Source of the DNA: CADEDH01 sp041394285
GTDB taxonomy: Bacteria > Actinomycetota > Acidimicrobiia > Acidimicrobiales > SZUA-35
NCBI GenBank assembly: GCA_041394285.1
Contig: JAWKIL010000020.1
Coordinates: 1 to 64,000, forward strand
Reading direction: 5' to 3'
DNA length: 64,000 bases
Position 1 is the first letter of the stretch. Each line of letters starts with the position of its first letter. Both the position numbers and the translations under genes were made by a program. Positions 57,540 to 64,000 of this stretch are shown one piece after another. The notes below the pieces were generated by a model that ran no database searches, was not told the DNA's origin, and saw only the letters and a program-made list of their open reading frames with translations.

Positions 57540-59340
57540 GTTCCAGGGCTTCGAGCACCGAAGCGGTGAGCCGGCCGTGGAGGGCCAGGTTGGCCGCCCG
57601 GTCGCTCCGCACGACACACACCCGCACGCCGGGAGCCGCCGCCCCGTCGGCCGTGGCCGGGCGGGGCGGGAGCGGCCAGGAGTCGACCTCCAGGCCGTGG
57701 GCCCGGGCCAGCGCAGCCAGGTCGGTGCCGTGGGGGGTGCCGAACAGCTGCTCGAAGCGGTCGGCCGCCACCTGGGTGGCCTGGGGGAGGAAAGAGAAGA
57801 TGCCGCCGCCGTCGTTGTCGACCACCACCACGTCGAGCGCTATCGGCCGGTGTCGGAGGGCGGTCAGCGACGACGCGTCGTGGAGGAAGGCGACGTCGCC
57901 CACCAGCACCGTGGTGGGGCGGCCACCGATGGCCACGCCGATGGCGGTGGCGATCACCCCGTCGATCCCGTTGGCGCCCCGGTTGGAGAACACGTCGATG
58001 TCGTTGCGGCTGGGGCCGTACCACTCCACGTCCCGTACCGGCATCGACGACGACACCACCAGCGCCCCACCGGCCGACACGCCGGCCACCACCGCTCGCG
58101 CCACCTCCACCTCGCTCACGGTGCCGGGCCGGCCGTCAGCGTGCTGCTCGCCGGGTCCGTCGCCCCCGGAGCCCCCGGTGCGCAGGTGGCGGCCGATGGC
58201 GGCGGCGGCGAGGCGGTCGGCGTCGAGCCAGACGTCGGCGGTGGGCGCCGGCTTCACGTCGGGATCGAGGGCGTCGAGCAGGGCCGCCACGGCGCCGGGG
58301 GCGGCCACCACGGTGGCGGCCACCAGCTCAGGGTCTATCCAGCGGCTGTCGTCGACCACGGCCACCACCCGGCCCGGCGGATCGGCGGCCGGCAGCCCGG
58401 TCAGCCACTGGCCCAGCACCTTGCTGGCCAGCGGCTCGCCCAGGCGCAGCACCAGCTCGGGCCGGGCGGCGGACAGGAACCGGTCGCTGCGCAGGAGGGC
58501 GTCGAAGTGGGCGACGGCATGGCTGCCGCTCCGGCAGCCCGAGCGGTGGTCGGCCACGATCGGCCACCCCAGGCGCCGGGCCAGGGCGTGTACCACGGGG
58601 GCCGGCGGGCTGCCCCGGCCGGCCACGATCACGCCGGGCCGGGCCTCGCCATCGGGGGCGACGAGCGACGCCAGCGCTGCGGCGGCGTCGAAGTCGAGCC
58701 CGGTGCCGGCCCGGGTCGGCACCACCTCGTACCAGGGGCTGCCGCCGGGACGGCCCGGCGGCAGATCGCCGGGCGCGCCCACCAGGGGGTCGCGGAAGCT
58801 CAGGTTGGCCTGGACCGGGCCGGGGCGCCCCGACCACCCCAGGGCTTCGGCCACCAGCCGAGAGGCCAGCGGCCGCCAGGTGGTGGCGGTGCCGGCATCG
58901 GGCACGCCGGGTTGGGCGAAGAACCGTACCGACGGGCCGTACAGGCGGGTCTGGTCGATCGTCTGGGGGGCACCCAGGTCCCACAGCTCGGGCGGCCGGT
59001 CGGCGGTGCAGGCGATGAGGGGCACCGACGAGAGGTGGGCTTCCACCACGGCGGCGTGGAAGTGGGTGGCGGCGGTGCCGCTGGTGCACAGGGCGACGGC
59101 GGGCCGGCCGGTGGACAGGCCATGGCCCAGGGCGGCGAAGGCGGCGCTGCGCTCGTCGGTGAAGACGGCCACCTCGATCCGGGCGTCGGCCGCCAGTGCC
59201 AGGGCCAGGGGAGTGGAGCGGGAACCGGGGGCGACGCAGGCCAGGGTGACGCCGCCCCGCACCCACTCGTCCACCAGCGTGGCGCAGAACGTGGCGGCCA
59301 CGGTCGTCTCGGTCACCCCGCCCACCGTATCCGGCGCCAT
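57523..59340 (-). CDS. menD: SEPHCHC synthase (ThDP-dependent)
   Basis: 605 residues. The N-terminal ThDP-binding domain has GGVTLACVAPGSRSTPLALAL and the activating glutamate in VFTDERSAAFAALG. ALCTSGTAATHFHAAVVEA and TADRPPELWDLGAPQTIDQ are MenD-specific. The C-terminal cofactor motif is VGDVAFLHDASSL...VVDNDGGGIFSFLPQA. It joins isochorismate and 2-oxoglutarate-derived succinyl semialdehyde. ATG 59340 is used; GTG 59316 (VTETTVAA) is a good alternative. The spacer to divergent menH carries two tandem 50-bp palindromes. Confidence 0.93.
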   Translation of the reverse strand: MAPDTVGGVTETTVAATFCATLVDEWVRGGVTLACVAPGSRSTPLALALAADARIEVAVFTDERSAAFAALGHGLSTGRPAVALCTSGTAATHFHAAVVEAHLSSVPLIACTADRPPELWDLGAPQTIDQTRLYGPSVRFFAQPGVPDAGTATTWRPLASRLVAEALGWSGRPGPVQANLSFRDPLVGAPGDLPPGRPGGSPWYEVVPTRAGTGLDFDAAAALASLVAPDGEARPGVIVAGRGSPPAPVVHALARRLGWPIVADHRSGCRSGSHAVAHFDALLRSDRFLSAARPELVLRLGEPLASKVLGQWLTGLPAADPPGRVVAVVDDSRWIDPELVAATVVAAPGAVAALLDALDPDVKPAPTADVWLDADRLAAAAIGRHLRTGGSGGDGPGEQHADGRPGTVSEVEVARAVVAGVSAGGALVVSSSMPVRDVEWYGPSRNDIDVFSNRGANGIDGVIATAIGVAIGGRPTTVLVGDVAFLHDASSLTALRHRPIALDVVVVDNDGGGIFSFLPQATQVAADRFEQLFGTPHGTDLAALARAHGLEVDSWPLPPRPATADGAAAPGVRVCVVRSDRAANLALHGRLTASVLEALEPGTLR

Positions 59341-59368
59341 CCGCCCCGGCGGGATCCACGGCCAGCCC

Positions 59369-59476
59369 CGATCTGGTGCCGGTGGGCGTCACCGGTGACG
59401 GTGTGGGGCATCAGATCGTGGGGGCCCGATCTGGTGCCGGTGGGCGTCACCGGTGACGGTGTGGAGCATCAGATCG
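59369..59476. repeat. 50-bp palindromic repeat, copies 3 and 4 in tandem
   Basis: Two nearly identical copies (59369-59418 and 59427-59476) repeat with a period of 58 bp. Each has 12-bp arms CGATCTGGTGCC and GGCATCAGATCG (one mismatch from perfect pairing; the second copy has AGCATCAGATCG). Two 6-bp spacers flank the invariant core CGTCACCGGTGACG. They fill the divergent menD-menH control region. Confidence 0.88.
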
Positions 59477-59503
59477 CGGGGGGTTTGCGGGCATGCTGGG
59501 GCC

Positions 59504-60277
59504 ATGAGCGAGCAGGGTCTGGCGGCGGAGGTGTGGGGCCGGGGCGAGCGGCTGGTGTTGGCGCACGGCTTCACCCAGAACAGCCGGTGCTGGGGGCCGT
59601 TCGGCCACGATCTGGCCGCCGATCACGAGGTGGTGGCCGTGGACCTTCCGGGCCACGGCCGCACCGATCCGGCCCACGACACGGCCGACCTCGCCGCGGC
59701 CGGCCGGCTCCTGGCCGAGATCGGGGGCGACGCCGTCTACGTCGGCTACTCCATGGGCGGTCGCACCGCCCTCCATGCCGCCCTGGCCCGTCCCGACCGG
59801 GTCCGGGCCCTGGTCCTGATCGGGGCGACGGCCGGGATGGACGATCCCGCCGCCCGGTCCGCCCGGCGCCAGGCCGACGACGCCCTGGCGGCCGACCTCC
59901 TGGCCGGCGGTCTCCCGACCTTCCTCCAGCGATGGCTGGCCAACCCGCTGTTCGCCGGGCTGCCCCCGTCGGCCGCCGCCGTGGAGCAGCGGCTGGCGAA
60001 CCGGCCCGAAGGGCTGGCCGACAGCCTCCGCCACACCGGCACCGGCACCCAGGAGCCCCTGTGGGGGGACCTGGCGCAGCTCACGATGCCCGTTCTGGTG
60101 CTGGCCGGCGCCGACGACGCCAAGTTCACGGCCGAGGGCAGCCGGTTGGTGGAGCACCTGCCCCGGGCCCGGATGCGCACCCTGCCCGGCACCCACGCCG
60201 TGCACCTGGCCCAGCCCACGGCGGCGGCCGCCGCGGTGCGCTCGTTCCTGGCCGCCGAGCTGGGCTGGGAGTACTGA
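59504..60277 (+). CDS. menH: SHCHC synthase-like alpha/beta hydrolase
   Basis: A 257-residue alpha/beta hydrolase: LVLAHGFTQNSRCWGPF is the oxyanion-side motif and VYVGYSMGGRTALHAAL holds the nucleophile serine. VLVLAGADDAKF contains the acid and LPGTHAVHLAQP the histidine. GHGRTDP and the overall length match MenH, which removes pyruvate from SEPHCHC. Its position between menD and menC makes that call likely over a generic esterase. ATG 59504 is selected; an upstream in-frame start would read through the palindromic repeat. The 3' end converges on menC. Confidence 0.85.
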   Translation: MSEQGLAAEVWGRGERLVLAHGFTQNSRCWGPFGHDLAADHEVVAVDLPGHGRTDPAHDTADLAAAGRLLAEIGGDAVYVGYSMGGRTALHAALARPDRVRALVLIGATAGMDDPAARSARRQADDALAADLLAGGLPTFLQRWLANPLFAGLPPSAAAVEQRLANRPEGLADSLRHTGTGTQEPLWGDLAQLTMPVLVLAGADDAKFTAEGSRLVEHLPRARMRTLPGTHAVHLAQPTAAAAAVRSFLAAELGWEY

Positions 60278-60323
60278 GGTCGGCCCCCGCCGGCCGACGG
60301 CTCCGCCGGGCGGCGAGGGTGGG

Positions 60324-61499
60324 TTACAGCTCGACCCGGCGCAGCGTGTGGCGGGCGAGCACATCGGGGTCGGGATCGGGGGCGACGCCGGGAGATGTCG
60401 GCACCTCGATGCGGCCGCCGGCCATGGCCAGGTCGGGCCACGGGTCGGCGGCCAGCCAGCGGCCGGCGGGCGACACGTCGCCGGTGACGGTGAAGCCCGG
60501 GAGGCTGGCCAGGGCGGCCAGGGCGTGGCGGCCGAGACCCGTTTCCACCATCCCCCCGGCGGTCAAGGCCAACCCGGCGCTCCGGCACCAGCCGTGCAAC
60601 TCCCGGGCCGCGGCCAGCCCGGCGAGACGGGACGGTTTCACCGCCACCCCCCGCAGGGCCCGGCGCCGGTGCAGCTCCTGAACGGCCGGCAGGTCGACGG
60701 CGGCCTCGTCGGCCACCACCATCAGGTCGGAGCCGCTTGTGGCCGCCACCAGGTCTGCCGCCCACCCGGGCTCGGCGGGCGGGAACGGCTGCTCCAGGGC
60801 GCCGAGCCCGTCGTCGCCCAGCGAGGCCAGCAGGGGCAGGTCGGCGGCGCCGTAGGAGCCGTTGGCGTCGGCGTGGAGGTCGAGGTGGGGGCAGCGCGCC
60901 TTTACCGCCGTCACGACCTCCCGGTCGTGACCCGGCATGATCTTGATCTTCACCCGGCCGAAGCCTTCGGCCGCCAGCTCCGCCGCCCGGTCGGCCACCT
61001 CGGCCGGGGCGCCCAGCCCCACCACCGCTCCGGCCGGAACCGAAGATGCCGGTCCCGCCCCGCCGGAGTCGGCCGGCGCGGTGTCGGCCAGCACGGTGTC
61101 GGCCGGCGCGGTGTCGGTCAGCACGGAGTCGGCCAGCCACGAGGCCAGCGATCGCCCCGTCGAGCGCAGCGCGGCGTCGAGCAGCGCCATCTCCACGGCG
61201 GCCTTGGCCATCGGGTTGCCGGGCACATCGGCCAGGCGGCGGGCGGCACCGGCAGGATCGCACCGCTGCCCGACGAGACGGGGCAGCATCGTGCCGGCCA
61301 GCACGTCGAAGGCACCGGCGGCGTGCTCGTCGCTGTAGGTGGGTTCGGTGAGAGCGGCGCACTCGCCCCAGCCGTGTCCCCGGTCGGTCGCCATCCGCAC
61401 CACGGTGATCTCCCGCCGCTGCACCGTGCCGTGGGCCGCTCCGAACGCCTCCCGCATCGGCAACGACAGCAGCCGTACCTCCACCCGTTCGATGAGCAC
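60324..61499 (-). CDS. menC: o-Succinylbenzoate synthase
   Basis: About 391 residues of the enolase superfamily. The catalytic lysine motif is VKIKIMPGHD. Metal ligands appear as DLHADANGSYG, ALEQPFPPAE and VADEAAVD, and the second lysine is in VAVKPSRLAGL. MenC dehydrates SHCHC to o-succinylbenzoate. A Thr/Ala/Asp repeat (DTAPAD, DTVLAD) inserts about 25 extra residues after the capping-domain helices, near residues 115-145. GTG 61499 lacks a ribosome site and might be leaderless; in-frame ATG 61550 is possible. It converges on menH. Confidence 0.88.
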   Translation of the reverse strand: MLIERVEVRLLSLPMREAFGAAHGTVQRREITVVRMATDRGHGWGECAALTEPTYSDEHAAGAFDVLAGTMLPRLVGQRCDPAGAARRLADVPGNPMAKAAVEMALLDAALRSTGRSLASWLADSVLTDTAPADTVLADTAPADSGGAGPASSVPAGAVVGLGAPAEVADRAAELAAEGFGRVKIKIMPGHDREVVTAVKARCPHLDLHADANGSYGAADLPLLASLGDDGLGALEQPFPPAEPGWAADLVAATSGSDLMVVADEAAVDLPAVQELHRRRALRGVAVKPSRLAGLAAARELHGWCRSAGLALTAGGMVETGLGRHALAALASLPGFTVTGDVSPAGRWLAADPWPDLAMAGGRIEVPTSPGVAPDPDPDVLARHTLRRVEL

Positions 61500-61600
61500 A
61501 CGGCCACCGTAACCGTTCGCCGCCGTTGTCCTCGGCCCACCTGACCCCATCGGTGCTTCAGGGGTCGCCAGTGAGCCGCGGTGCTCCGGCGTGTGGGCGG

Positions 61601-62257
61601 TCAGGCCGAGGCGCTGGGGTGGAGCACGGGCCCGAAACCGTGGGCCAGGGCCAGGACCGACGTGGGCGGGGTCAGCACGGACAGCTCGCCCTCGGGGGCC
61701 GGCGCCTGGGGACCCCAACCGGCGAAGGTGAACGGCCGCACCCCTTCGCCCGTCACCAGCAGGGGCCGGCCGGCTGTGGGATCGACGACCACCGTGCCGG
61801 GGGGCAGGCCCCGGATGGGGGCCGGCCACAACCGGCGATGGCGGGCCTGCTCCATGCCCCGCCCCGGGCTCAGACGCTCCGCGGCCAATCGGCGGTTGAG
61901 GTCGCCCGCCGTCACCGCTCCGGCCGGTAGGCCGAGGCCGCGGGCCACGCCGTCGCGGTAGGCCCGGTAGGCCGCCGGCCGGCACTCCCCGCACGGGCGG
62001 TGCCCGGCGGCCAGGGCCACCGCGTCGTCGAGGAAGAACAGCGGCGTCCACCGCCGAGGTTGGTCGAGCTCGTGGCGCCGGCCCTTGAACGAGGTCAGGC
62101 ACGTGATCCACAGCGAGCCGCGATGGTGCCGCACCAGCTGGCGGTCGTCGTCGACCAGGCACCCCCGGTTGCCGGTGAACAGCCCCCGGGCCGCCTCGGC
62201 CCGCAGGTCACCCCAGGGATCCACCCTGTTCCGCCTCGGCCCGGTCGACGTCGACAT
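61601..62257 (-). CDS. Conserved hypothetical protein with CGEC motif
   Basis: About 218 residues. Visible signatures are LFTGNRGCLVDDDRQLVRHH, WITCLTSFKGR, WTPLFFLDDAVALAAGHRPCGECRPAAYRAYRDG and LNRRLAAERL. The pattern of a paired-cysteine motif after an aromatic/acidic helix recurs in uncharacterised bacterial proteins I have seen, but I know no function. The CGEC pair could bind metal or form a disulfide. There is no signal peptide or membrane helix. ATG 62257 is chosen. It is divergent from the He_PIG protein gene by 41 bases. Confidence 0.65.
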   Translation of the reverse strand: MSTSTGPRRNRVDPWGDLRAEAARGLFTGNRGCLVDDDRQLVRHHRGSLWITCLTSFKGRRHELDQPRRWTPLFFLDDAVALAAGHRPCGECRPAAYRAYRDGVARGLGLPAGAVTAGDLNRRLAAERLSPGRGMEQARHRRLWPAPIRGLPPGTVVVDPTAGRPLLVTGEGVRPFTFAGWGPQAPAPEGELSVLTPPTSVLALAHGFGPVLHPSASA

Positions 62258-62298
62258 CGCCACCACGGTAGACGGGTGAGGGGGCTACAGTCCGGGGG

Positions 62299-63282
62299 GT
62301 GCTGGCGGCGGACGAGCACCCCGGTGCGTTCCTCGAGGACGAGCTGCCGTTCGCGCCCCGGCCCACCGGGCCCCACCCGGGCGGCCCGATCCCGCCCGGC
62401 CAGGATCCACTGGGATGGTTCCAGCGCTGGCGGGTGCCGATCACGGCGTTGTTCCTGGTCCTGATAGCGGCGGCCGTGGCCCTGGCCTTCGGGGCCAAAC
62501 CCGACGACCCCCCGACCCGGGTGCCCCTGGGGTCGGCCCCCGCCCGCCCCGGGTCCGTCACCGCCGAGGCGGCCGACCCCATCGATGCTGTCGGCCCGGC
62601 CCGGACCTCGACCCCCTCTCCTCCGGTCGCCACCGACGCCGGCCCGGGCGATACCGCCCTCAGCGGGCCCGCCACGGTCCCGACGGTGCCGGTCCCGGCG
62701 TCGCCCACGTCGGGCGCCGTCACCACCGCCGCCGGACCGGCGACAGCGCCGGCAGGCCCGGCCTCGCCGGCCGGGCCCACGGCCGGGAGCTCGATCGGGG
62801 GCAGCTCCGCCGCCCCGCAACCGCCCGGCACGGGCCGCCCACCGGCCGCCACCCGGCCACCGGCCACCACGCAGCCACCGGCCACCACCCAGCCGCCGGC
62901 CAGCCAGCAGCCTCCGCTACAGACCGCCGCCACCCGTCCACCGGCCACCCCCCGGCCCCCCGCCACCACTGCCGTACCCGGTTACGCCACCGGGTCCACC
63001 CAGGCCCGGGGCCCCAACGACCCTCCGTTCATCGCCAACCCCGGCCTCGTCGCCACCACCGCCAACCAGGCCGTGCGGTATCAGATCGGCGTGTCGTCCC
63101 GGCCCGGCGAGGTGCTGACGTTCAGCGCCACCGGCCTGCCCCGGGGCCTGTCGATCGACGCCGCCACCGGCCTCGTCACCGGTGTCTCGCCGGCGGCCGA
63201 GACCACCAGCGTGCAGGTGACGGTGGTCAGCTCGGCCGGCTCGCGCTTCACCCAGGGCTTCACCTGGGTCGTCAACCGCTGA
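62299..63282 (+). CDS. Membrane-anchored Pro/Thr-rich protein with putative Ig (He_PIG) domain
   Basis: 327 residues. About 45 cytoplasmic residues (Pro-rich) precede one membrane helix (VPITALFLVLIAAAVALAFG). A long Ala/Pro/Thr stalk with PPATT repeats extends to about residue 230. A C-terminal Ig-like domain carries the He_PIG signature GLPRGLSIDAATGLVTGVSP. It looks like a surface protein displaying a small beta-sandwich on a flexible stalk. GTG start. Ligand unknown. A CAGTGC-n6-GCACTG hairpin follows 41 bases after the stop. Confidence 0.75.
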   Translation: MLAADEHPGAFLEDELPFAPRPTGPHPGGPIPPGQDPLGWFQRWRVPITALFLVLIAAAVALAFGAKPDDPPTRVPLGSAPARPGSVTAEAADPIDAVGPARTSTPSPPVATDAGPGDTALSGPATVPTVPVPASPTSGAVTTAAGPATAPAGPASPAGPTAGSSIGGSSAAPQPPGTGRPPAATRPPATTQPPATTQPPASQQPPLQTAATRPPATPRPPATTAVPGYATGSTQARGPNDPPFIANPGLVATTANQAVRYQIGVSSRPGEVLTFSATGLPRGLSIDAATGLVTGVSPAAETTSVQVTVVSSAGSRFTQGFTWVVNR

Positions 63283-63322
63283 GTCGGCCGCCCCGGCCCC
63301 GGCGCTGTGCACTCCCGCCGTG

Positions 63323-63340
63323 CAGTGCCGCTGAGCACTG
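63323..63340 (+). terminator. Hairpin after the He_PIG protein gene
   Basis: CAGTGC-CGCTGA-GCACTG forms a 6-bp stem with 6-nt loop between the He_PIG stop and the UGSC-like gene. It is a candidate terminator without a U-tract. Confidence 0.35.
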
Positions 63341-63391
63341 CCGTCCCAGGTGCCTTCGCCCGGGATGCCCCGCCTGACCTAGCATGCGCCC

Positions 63392-64000
63392 ATGGCCACC
63401 GAGACCAGGGTGCTGGGCTCCCGCCGGATCCCCCTCGACGATCCGGCCGACGCCCAGGAGTACTTCCATTCCCGGGGATGGACCGATGGCCTGCCCATCG
63501 TGCCCCCCACCGCGGCCGCCGTGGAGGCCGCCCTCGACTGGGTGGGTATGCCCCCCGACCAGCTCATCGGTATCGAGCCGGTTCGCCAGCGGGCCATCAC
63601 AGCCGAGAAGGTGGCCGTCAACGCCATCATGGCCGGCTGCCTCCCCATGCACCTCCCGGTGGTGATCACCGCCGTCACCGGCATGCTCCACCCCGACTTC
63701 GAGGTCCACGGCCCCAGCGCCAGCACCGGCGGCTCGGCCATCCTGTGCATCGTCAACGGCCCCATCCGCCGGGAGCTGGGGATGGACGGCACGTTCAACG
63801 CCCTGGGCCAGAGCGACCGGGCCACCAGCTGCATCGGCCGGGCCCTGCGCCTGATCCTGATCAACCTGCTCGACGTCCGCCCTGGCGGCATCGACCGCTC
63901 CACCTTCGGCCACCCCGGCAAGTTCAGCTACTGCCTGGCCGAGGACGAGGAAGGCGGCGCCCCCTGGCTGCCGCTCGGCCTGGAGCGTCTCGGCGGCGAC
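63392..64000 (+). CDS. UGSC-like protein, partial (runs off the window)
   Basis: 203 codons are visible with no stop before the window edge. The start region reads RGWTDGLPIVPPTAAAVEAAL, followed by AITAEKVAVNAIMAGCLPMHLPVVITAV, GPSASTGGSAILCIVNGPIRRELGM, SCIGRALRLILINL and GHPGKFSYCLAEDEEGG. These match the UGSC-type family (selenocysteine or cysteine in the U/C-G-S-C homologues), usually about 350-400 residues. ATG 63392 fits the conserved N-terminus. Substrate unknown; some relatives occur beside nitrile- or mercury-related genes. The C-terminal half is missing, so no catalytic statement is possible. Confidence 0.75.
   Translation, partial: MATETRVLGSRRIPLDDPADAQEYFHSRGWTDGLPIVPPTAAAVEAALDWVGMPPDQLIGIEPVRQRAITAEKVAVNAIMAGCLPMHLPVVITAVTGMLHPDFEVHGPSASTGGSAILCIVNGPIRRELGMDGTFNALGQSDRATSCIGRALRLILINLLDVRPGGIDRSTFGHPGKFSYCLAEDEEGGAPWLPLGLERLGGD

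Noticed and set aside
60470..60500. GTCGCCGGTGACG resembling the palindrome core inside menC
   Set aside because: It encodes the family-typical TVTGDVSPAG of MenC and has no flanking arms.

Overview
The window is high-GC DNA, roughly 70% G+C by eye, with dense short-spaced genes, frequent GTG starts and 4-base start/stop overlaps. It carries menaquinone (men) genes, a split menaquinol:cytochrome c reductase, a ba3-type oxidase with a subunit IIa, an LAYTG-type cell-wall sorting signal, a DUF222/HNH gene and an OmpATb-like protein. This points to a Gram-positive aerobic actinobacterium. My best inference is the class Acidimicrobiia; no rRNA, tRNA or other marker in the window proves it. There is no CRISPR array, no prophage module and no classical IS transposase.

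Layout. 0-4.7 kb: an N-carbamoyl amino acid hydrolase, a one-chain molybdenum hydroxylase and an SsnA-like amidohydrolase, overlapping head to tail. 4.7-9.3 kb: a surface-glycan group (flippase-like membrane protein, GT2 glycosyltransferase, NAD-dependent epimerase, PIG-L deacetylase). 9.3-27.3 kb: housekeeping and envelope genes, including DUF445, GluQ-RS, isoaspartyl methyltransferase, Amt, a ProA-like dehydrogenase, a GNAT-CBS fusion, an OmpA-like protein, an aminotransferase/P-loop pair, a kinase-like protein, an EamA transporter, an LAYTG surface protein, MenE and a second class IV aminotransferase. 27.3-39.7 kb: a respiratory island. A leftward operon encodes the cytochrome bc-type complex (two c-type cytochromes, split cytochrome b, Rieske protein) with a GltD-like flavoprotein/ferredoxin. 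A divergent rightward run encodes ba3 oxidase subunits IIa, II and I, an 817-residue cytochrome b / two-[4Fe-4S] / MvhD-like / cytochrome c fusion and two SCO-like proteins. 39.7-63.3 kb: MenF, MenB, MenD, MenH and MenC interspersed with a thiolase/DUF35 pair, a frameshifted hydrolase, a very large alpha-2-macroglobulin without its thioester, a low-GC VOC gene, an HNH element with palindromic flanks and a double CoA-transferase. The window ends inside a UGSC-like gene.

How the parts fit. MenF-D-H-C-E-B would make the naphthoquinone head group; MenA, the DHNA-CoA thioesterase and the methyltransferase are not in the window. The quinol would feed the bc-type complex, and electrons would pass through membrane-bound c-type cytochromes to the ba3 oxidase, whose CuA centre the SCO proteins would help assemble. 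The 817-residue fusion is the most unusual gene. Its predicted topology puts FeS and MvhD-like domains in the cytoplasm, a di-heme cytochrome b in the membrane and a heme c outside, so it could link a cytoplasmic FeS donor to the cytochrome c pool in one chain.

The second major observation is a family of 50-bp imperfect palindromes with an invariant 14-bp core. There are four copies at three loci. Two loci are divergent intergenic regions and one lies in frame inside the fusion gene. Other DNA structures of note are a perfect 27-bp inverted repeat between convergent genes, a four-copy nested inverted repeat at 45.1 kb and three consecutive 7-bp hairpins at 38.2 kb.
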